Origin: Chara braunii
Taxonomy: Eukaryota > Streptophyta > Charophyceae > Charales > Characeae
Direction of reading: 5' to 3'
Assembly (NCBI GenBank): GCA_003427395.1
Contig: BFEA01000135.1
Span: 1,943,367-2,005,550, forward strand
Length of the DNA stretch: 62,184 nucleotides
The notes under the pieces are model-generated. The model did not search any database. It was given only the letters and a program-made list of their open reading frames with translations, and was not told the DNA's origin. This document shows, piece after piece, positions 56,048-62,184 of the stretch (the stretch's first letter is position 1; every line of letters starts with the position of its first letter). The position numbers were made by a program, and so were the translations under genes.

Positions 56048-57441
56048 ATGATTCTTGACACTGAAAAGTTGTCCCACAATACCGCTAAAGCAGTCATCCA
56101 CCTAGGGAAAAACCCACTAATCATCCATCTCCCACACCTCGACGACCCCAACCAATCCCCTGCCAAAGACTCTTTCAAACTATGTGAACACGTCAAAATT
56201 TTCTACGAGCACTTACTCATTTACGGAAAAGACCCCGACTCCCCTATACTCCCCCTACCTGGAAGAAATGTTATGAGGCTCAACGCATCACATTCTTCCA
56301 GACTTAGAGACCTCTGTGTTATAACACCCCATTACTATGTCCGAACTCCCATTACTATGTCCGAACGTTATAAATGCCAGACCCCTGTATAATTTAACCT
56401 ACGTTTCCGATCTCTCATCTCACCATGTCTTGATCTCCTCAAACTTTTCAACCTGATTCTTACGGGAGAGCCCCTTGCCCCCTGTACGACTGAGGGTATC
56501 ATCACCCTCCTCCATGATAAGTTTGATATCATGAACTACAGACCTATGTCTCTTTTTAACGTCCACGACAAGATTCTAACAAAAAACCTTGCCCTCCGTA
56601 TCAACCCCATGCTCACTAAACCTGTACACCCAGATCAATCTGGTTTTATACCGGGCAGACAAGCATTAGATAATGTTGTGACTATCTCCCAATCTATTGA
56701 CTGGATTAACTTTCATGACCTTAATAAAAAGTAGTCATCCTCGTTGACTGCCATAAACCCTAAAATAAAGTCAATTGGGATTTTGTCCAAGCCTCTTTTG
56801 AGAGGGTTGGTATGGGCCAAAAGCTTAGGAACTTTGTTAGGGATCTCGATGGTACTCCTTCCGGTAGAGTCTTAGTTAATTGTCACCTATACGACCCCTT
56901 TAGAGTCACCCGCTCCCTTCGCTAGGGTTCCCCCCTGACCCCTTCCCTTTTCGTCATCCAACTATAAGTCCTACTCAATATGGTTAGAAACCACCCTGAT
57001 TTTGATGGTCTTCAAATCTCTTCCTCATTCTCAATCAAAGTATCTGACCTTGCGGACAACTTCTCTGCAATCTAAAAAAACTCAGAGTCGTCTCTTGCAA
57101 AATTAGAACAGTGGATCTCCATTTATGGGTCTGCCTCCGAAATGAGAGTAAGTTGGCAAAAGTCAGTTGCCCTTACCCCGCATGGCCATCCACTGGCTCC
57201 AAAGTTAAACATCCCCGTCACACCACAAACCGACGCCGAGCGATATGTAGGCATTTACTATGTCTCCTTTGGAGACCCCTCCGAGTCGTGTGTTCAGGTC
57301 TGTATTGTTGAAAACAGGATTCGTGACACATGCTCTACGTGGTCCAAACCCTGTTTCCTATCCCTGCTCGTCAGGGCAATCCAAGGTTTGGTACATCTCG
57401 TCCACCTGGGCGCTATCCACCTCCTTTGCTACCAACATTAG
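56048..57441 (+). pseudogene. Reverse transcriptase domain of the same LINE (decayed)
   Basis: YRPMSLFNVHDKILTKNLA and HPDQSGFIPGRQ (56531-56734) are clear LINE RT blocks. In a neighbouring frame after 56734, VDCHKP and NKVNWDFV replace the usual D-x-x-KAFD-R-V, and a TAA interrupts them. RSLR, a stop, then GSPLTPSLF is the R-x-LRQGDPLSP block. LADN at about 57049-57060 replaces the catalytic F/YADD. With stops and lost acidic residues, it cannot be active. Confidence 0.85.
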
Positions 57442-59250
57442 AAGGTTCATCACCTGCCTGCTATGGAAAGGGAACTCAGAGGTAAATTCAACAGTCAATA
57501 AAGTAAGTTGGGAAAAAATAACAGAAAAGCATGAATCGGGGGGGGTTGCGTCTTGGACCCGGCAAAACAGAGTCGCGCCCTGCTGGCCAAATGACCCGTT
57601 GGGGCCCTGACAGGAACAACAACAGTGGATCCGAGTAACACAACACCTCCTCGCTAAGCAATGAGATCTCTTGGGCCCAAACACAATTTGGTACGTTTTA
57701 CTAATGAAGCCCTTCACCTCCAAACCCATCAGCAACACATGAAGTGGTATTCTGAAAGAATGGGGAAAAATACTTCTCGAACTTATGGAAGAAGCTACCT
57801 CTAGAACTGAAATCCTTAACACTTGTCTATTTGAGAACCCTACAATCGGAAATGGGGTCAGGCTTCCTTTCTCCATAGCAAAACTTCGGGCGCAGTTGGA
57901 TGCGGCGAGGCATTTAGCTCATCCGCCATATCTGGAACGAGGACACCAACTCTTGGAAGACAGAAAAAGACTTGAAGACTCACCTTGCAGGGCAACATCA
58001 GACCGAAGAACACCGCCTACAACTTATCCGTCCGATCTCAGCCGAGTGGGTCAACACTCTGTCAGACCCAGGCAGCTACAAGGCACAACAATGGTTCACG
58101 ACCTCAGCTTCCTCTAATCGCTGCCTTATGATCGACAAAGTCAACCATGATGGATCGGTGGAAGCCTCAGAATTATCACTGCAGAACTCGAGACTAAAGC
58201 AGGTTAAGAATACCAGCGCTGCTTCAATGGAGGGAGTGGAGGAAGTCAGAGTACAACAAAAACGTTCCTCAGGCTCCTCTACCTCCCTCCAAGTGGTGAT
58301 GCAAACAGTCTTGGTTAAAAACTGGAAGGTTGACGTATGCAAACTCGGCGAAATCCTCTTCAACTCTAGCGACATTTCCACCAAGATCCCAGTTTCAGAG
58401 TACTCCTCCAAGATCGGGTACAATCTACAGCCAGACCCCAAGGCTTTGGAGGCTGGCTTATCCATAAGCTGACAACAAAGGATATCCTCCCTGAGACTTC
58501 ACCCACCCTCCCCGAAATGGATATTTTTTTTACTCCGGATTATCCTCTCCTCCCTAGAAACCAATGTGGGTGGGCTGCAATGGATCCAACTTCACTCATG
58601 TCTTCCTACGTCCTTGTGGTGCTCAGAGAAAGGAATGAAAATCTCTGCTCCCTACGATGCTTGTCCCCACCCGTGTCTAGAGAACTGGTTACATTTATGA
58701 TGATTAGTGTGTGACTACCAGGGGTTTCCGGAAATTCATTAATGACACTTGGCTCATAGCTTATGGAAAGGGAGAATTTTGGTCGCACGATTTAGTCCTC
58801 ATGAGCAGACTGAATGGTTCTCTCTGCAATCAACAGATTGGCAGAGTTACGCAGTTCTTCAAGGTCAGGGTCTCCTGGTCATTTTGGATGGCTAGGAGGG
58901 ACAAAAAAATTCTCAATAACAAACCTGCTATCTCCTCTTTACTCGTTCACTTCAAACAATCCCTTTGTCTCGATATTGGATTGAATTTGAAAATGCATTC
59001 CCATCTTTGGAGGCAGCCAAGGATCTATTTAGAAAAAAATGGTCCTCTCCATGAGCAAACTTCTCATCGGACTCCAAACTGGTTTACTCAGATATCCTAT
59101 GGGACCACCCAACAACGGGACCCAGTTTAGACCATTCTTTCCAAGTTGCCACTAAGAGTGACTAGTTTCATAGCCCCATTGGTACTATTACATTTTTTTC
59201 TGTATCTACTTTTATATTGCTTTGCTACTTCAATTATTTATTACAGACTT
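57442..59250 (+). pseudogene. C-terminal region of the LINE (decayed)
   Basis: EEATSRTEILNTCLFENP (57785 onward) and later frames to 59130 follow the layout of plant LINE ORF2 C-termini. I cannot place a clean zinc-knuckle. The element's 3' end lies at about 59.2 kb, just before a TTAA-type element; no poly(A) tail is visible. Confidence 0.55.
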
Positions 59251-59262
59251 GGTGACTGAACC

Positions 59263-60157
59263 TTACACCACCAGTACTTGGCTCAACTATCGGCCGCGGA
59301 AAAAAATAGAGTAGAAATGTTTATAGTCGGATGTATTTGGGCGTTCCTGTAGTGTCCCGTACATTTTCTAAAATTGAGTCGCGTTAAACCACCAGTACCT
59401 CCGCCAGTGTTTAAAAATTACGATGTTTTAACCAGTACCCGAACTTTTCGGGATGGGACACAGGGTCGGCAATGTCCCATAAATCTGAATTTTATAGTAA
59501 CGGAAAAAAGGGAAAAAAAAAATGCTTTCTCTACTGCAATGATGTCGGGCTGGGTAGTCCAGGAGGTCGTGCTCACAATCTTCCTCCACATAATGCACCT
59601 TACAGGTAGTAAGGCGGTCACATTCTGAATGTTATTGTTTTCTTTTTTTTGTTGGTCGTGTGTTTCATATGAGTTCCCTGTCCGTGAATTGCTCAAGCTG
59701 TCCGTGATCTGCTCAAGCTGTATTTTGTCAAAGGATTGTAAGGCTCATCACAGTGACACTTAGGGGAATGTATCCAGCCATTTTCACGGCCGGATCCATG
59801 TGCCCGTTTTTTTCCCCTTTTATTCTCTTTTTGGAATCTGACAAACTGGCCACGGGGCTGAGATGCCCTCATTGAGGGCACACTCACACTACCACTTCCA
59901 ATAATGTATATAACTGCAATCACAACCAAAACTTTGTTTCCTTTTTTTTTCTTTTTTTTTTCTGAGGTTCACGACTACAACTTTTCTTCTTCTTTTTTAT
60001 TTATTTTTGTTCTTTCCGTGAGAGTACCAGAAAGAAAACGGAGTGGTACCCTGACCCGGCAAAACTCGGAACGCAGTGAAATTCAGGGTCGACAAAAACA
60101 GACTCGGAGGTACTGGTGGTTTAACGGGCACGACTCTAGGAAATACCGGTGGTTTAA
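59263..60157. mobile_element. TTAA-type MITE (family T, short form) split by a nested insertion
   Basis: The left portion (59263-59383) aligns with 20694-20817, and the right portion (60125-60157) aligns with 20822-20854. Between them a second element is inserted exactly at the internal TTAA. The outer left terminus is TTACACCACCAGTAC (one change), and the outer right is ATACCGGTGGTTTAA. Confidence 0.85.
59384..60124. mobile_element. Nested 741-bp TTAA element (family T, long form)
   Basis: Perfect 20-bp inverted termini, TTAAACCACCAGTACCTCCG at 59384-59403 and its inverse at 60105-60124, include the TTAA target sites. The interior has T-runs and short frames, with no recognisable transposase. 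It is presumably non-autonomous. A degraded relative lies at 22914-23759. Confidence 0.9.
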
Positions 60158-60691
60158 TTATTTTTCTGATATTGCTCCTGGTAACTGTTCTCCGGGGGCC
60201 TTGTCCCACTAGCGGGGGCTTAGTTTATGTTTCGTGTATTATTCAACGTGGTCACACTGTGGCCGTCAGATTTTCAGATTGATAGGATAGCAGGGAGCCA
60301 TGCATACTCGAAAGCATAACTAAACCTTGAATATCAATCAACACTGGGGTGCTGATCGCCCCGTGGGTTGGAGGTGGGCTGTTTAGGGATTAGTTTGCAG
60401 GAGGTCAATCCTTCCCTTGCACAGGGAAGTAATCAATGCCCCTGACAATTTCATAAGATAATGCATAATGGATGCTGGAGTCGACGTCCAGATTATACAT
60501 ATCTCATCGTGGATAGTGCTTCGTATTTAGGCTTGATTGATAAACACCACACACAACACATCATTGTTAGGGTTTCGTGATTAGATTGTTTGATATGATA
60601 AATAGTGAGTGACAATCATACACAAACATATAGAAACATATATAGACAATTATAGGATGCTCAGTAGGAATATACATTCATCACTGTATAC

Positions 60692-60715
60692 GGACGCTGG
60701 ACCCATTTTCCAGCT
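60692..60715 (+). repeat. Two-hairpin motif, copy 2 (first hairpin only)
   Basis: GCTGGA (60696-60701) pairs with TCCAGC (60709-60714). The second hairpin is missing. Confidence 0.55.
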
Positions 60716-60740
60716 TACACACATAACATCATTGTACAGA

Positions 60741-60795
60741 GACGCTGGACCTGATTTCCAGCAGGTGCAGCTCCCCACCAATAAATAGATGGAGC
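60741..60795 (+). repeat. Two-hairpin motif, copy 3
   Basis: Hairpin 1 is 60744-60749 with 60757-60762. Hairpin 2 is GCTCCCCA (60770-60777) with TGGAGC (60790-60795). Confidence 0.6.
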
Positions 60796-61000
60796 CTTCA
60801 ACGCTGGGGCCTACTTACCGGGGATGCTCTTATCACCTCGGTAAGTAGGTTTTTCCCGCTCAGAAGTTTTTTTCCAAAAAAAACAAAAAAAAGCCTTGAT
60901 GTAGGAAAAAAACAAACAAACAAACAAACTAAACCTTGACAAGTGGGACATGGCCCCAGGTAGACTGTGAGGACCCCGGCCTCAGATATCCTTTATAAGG

Positions 61001-61052
61001 GACGTTGGACCCCGTTCCCAACACGTACTGCTCCCCACAAATGGAATGGAGC
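61001..61052 (+). repeat. Two-hairpin motif, copy 4, with compensatory stem change
   Basis: Hairpin 1 is GTTGG (61004-61008) with CCAAC (61018-61022), replacing GCTGG/CCAGC of other copies. Hairpin 2 is GCTCCCCA (61030-61037) with TGGAGC (61047-61052). Confidence 0.6.
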
Positions 61053-61215
61053 CAAGGTTATTTAAAGAAAAAAAGAAGAAAAAAGAAAAAGGACAGTCTG
61101 CAGTCCATTTGCCCCATTTCCTTGGGCCAACCACAGGCTTCCTCCTCCGTCGCACGCCAAAGTTGCGGCCCGGGTAAGGTCTGCGGCCCATGTATGGGCC
61201 AAGTACTGCGGCCAA

Positions 61216-61356
61216 GTCCCACTAGGTAGCAGCGTTGAGTTTCCTCAACGCCTGAATCTGGATGTGTTCGTGGAGATGCGCGGTTGAGAAAACTCAACAG
61301 GCGAACACGTCCACATTCAGGCGTTGAGGAAACTCAATGCTGCTACCTAGTGGGAC
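61216..61356. mobile_element. Foldback element with 55-bp arms
   Basis: Arms 61216-61270 and 61302-61356 are inverse with 3 mismatches. Each arm contains its own small palindrome (GTTGAG...CTCAAC), and the 31-base loop contains another (GGTTGAGAAAACTCAAC). A TTAA-type terminus (CTGGTGGTTTAA) lies just downstream (61364-61375). No flanking duplication is evident. Confidence 0.8.
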
Positions 61357-61505
61357 CTAACCCCTGGTGGTTTAACGTGCCGAAAGGCAATCGTCGGCCT
61401 CCGTTTATCACTATTTTATTTTATTTTATTTTATTTATTTATCACTATTTTCCTTTCCACCTTTATTCGGTCTTCTTTACTTGTTGTGCATGGACCTTGT
61501 TCACC

Positions 61506-61571
61506 GGTCTGTTTTGCTGAGTGTGCAGCTCCCATGAGGGAGGTCGTGTGTTCGATTCTCGAGATCAGACC
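61506..61571 (+). repeat. tRNA-like sequence (Met-like), pseudogene or SINE head
   Basis: GGTCTG at the start pairs with CAGACC at the end as an acceptor stem. CTCCCATGAGGGAG gives an anticodon-like hairpin with CAT in the loop. GAGGTCGTGTGTTCGATTCTC resembles a T arm, but its stem does not pair. It is probably a tRNA pseudogene. Confidence 0.35.
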
Positions 61572-61919
61572 ATGGACAAAAAATGTAATTCCTTCTTGTC
61601 CTCTTCTTCTTCTTTTCCTTCTCTGTGTTCTTGAACGTTGTCGAAGTGGAAGAATGTCCCTGCACAATTAAAATAACTAAAAAAAAAAAAAAAAAAAAAC
61701 CTTGATTCCGGGTTGTCCTGGGCGCCACCGCCCGGATCGTTGCAAGAATGTTAACAAATATCGAATCCAGGCCGTCCTGTCCTATGGGGTCGACGGCCTG
61801 GATCATCAGTGTATCGTAAGATTTTATTTTAAGACGGGGGGCAATTCAAGCCGTCGGACTAATACCACTGGGCCAACGGCCCCGATGGACCTCGAATAGG
61901 CCTACCGGTAGCGGGTACC

Positions 61920-62111
61920 GTGTGTGTGTGCCCGCGTTGGTGCAGGCTTGCGTGGGTGCGTGTCTGTGTGCGTTTGTGCGTGCGTCTCCGTGTGTGTGTG
62001 GGCGGGGAAAGGGGCCGCTGTGCTCGCCATCGTGTGTGTGTGAGTGTGTGTGTGAGAGAGAGAGAGAGAGAGGGCCGTGGGGAAACATGAGCAGTGTGCT
62101 GCTCTAGATTG

Positions 62112-62152
<41 letters not shown>

Positions 62153-62184
62153 GCCGGGGGGGCGTGGGGGAAACATGAGCAGTG
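61920..62184. repeat. TG- and GA-rich microsatellites with end duplication
   Basis: TG-rich DNA (61920-62055) passes into (GA)n runs at about 62054-62071 and 62116-62150. GGGAAACATGAGCAGTG occurs at 62081-62097 and again at the end of the window (62168-62184), so a ~87-bp tandem array probably continues beyond it. Confidence 0.85.

Noticed and set aside
61827-61888. tRNA gene on the minus strand
   Set aside because: A TTGGCCCAGTGG box A is followed by a weak box B too close for an anticodon arm, so no cloverleaf is possible.

Overview
The window looks like nuclear DNA from a streptophyte (plant-lineage) eukaryote with a large, repeat-rich genome. I guess a charophyte alga such as Chara, but no sequence here proves that genus. 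The main evidence is the single well-preserved gene, a CDP-alcohol phosphotransferase (14646-15827) that resembles land-plant aminoalcohol phosphotransferase (AAPT) along its length. Dense transposon debris, long homopolymers, microsatellites and tRNA- and snRNA-derived retroposons fit the same picture. I see no operons, bacterial promoters or CRISPR arrays. Almost all other open frames are short, low in complexity or repeat-derived.

Layout. 1-3.7 kb: a purine-rich stretch, two MITE-like foldback families and a telomere-like 11/12-bp minisatellite. 3.7-13.0 kb: thirteen copies of an unnamed ~185-bp repeat (family A), partly tandem, with microsatellites, a tRNA-like SINE and a triplicated unit with A-tails. 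13.0-18.2 kb: the AAPT gene and its flanks, the least repetitive part. 18.2-24.1 kb: a tRNA-like SINE, a 1.1-kb inverted-repeat structure holding a U2 snRNA retropseudogene and a TTAA-flanked MITE, then a degraded relative of that MITE containing an assembly gap. 24.1-29.5 kb: AT-rich, gene-poor.

29.6-35.1 kb: a decayed minus-strand retroelement with a CCHC-like knuckle, then a GIY-YIG-like domain, then reverse-transcriptase-like sequence. This order resembles permuted Penelope-like elements. It is flanked by inverted copies of another repeat (family C). 35.5-44.5 kb: hairpin-bearing tandem repeats, scattered copies of a short palindromic motif, a tRNA-like SINE, a 408-bp foldback element and a ~2.55-kb element with 57-bp terminal inverted repeats. 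44.6-48.1 kb: GC-richer tandem repeats and unassigned open frames.

48.7-49.5 kb: ten short hairpins with a conserved loop, a constant one-base bulge and stems that change in a compensatory way. I consider this the most unusual item. 49.8-52.5 kb: more hairpin repeats and family C. 52.9-59.2 kb: a decayed APE/RT LINE. 59.26-60.16 kb: one TTAA-type element inserted inside another, with the matching empty site preserved at 20.82 kb. 60.2-62.2 kb: two-hairpin motifs, a 55-bp-arm foldback and microsatellites.

No pathway is shared between genes. The common theme is mobile DNA and a surprising number of repeat families in which secondary structure appears conserved while sequence drifts. All structural claims were read by eye and not computed.
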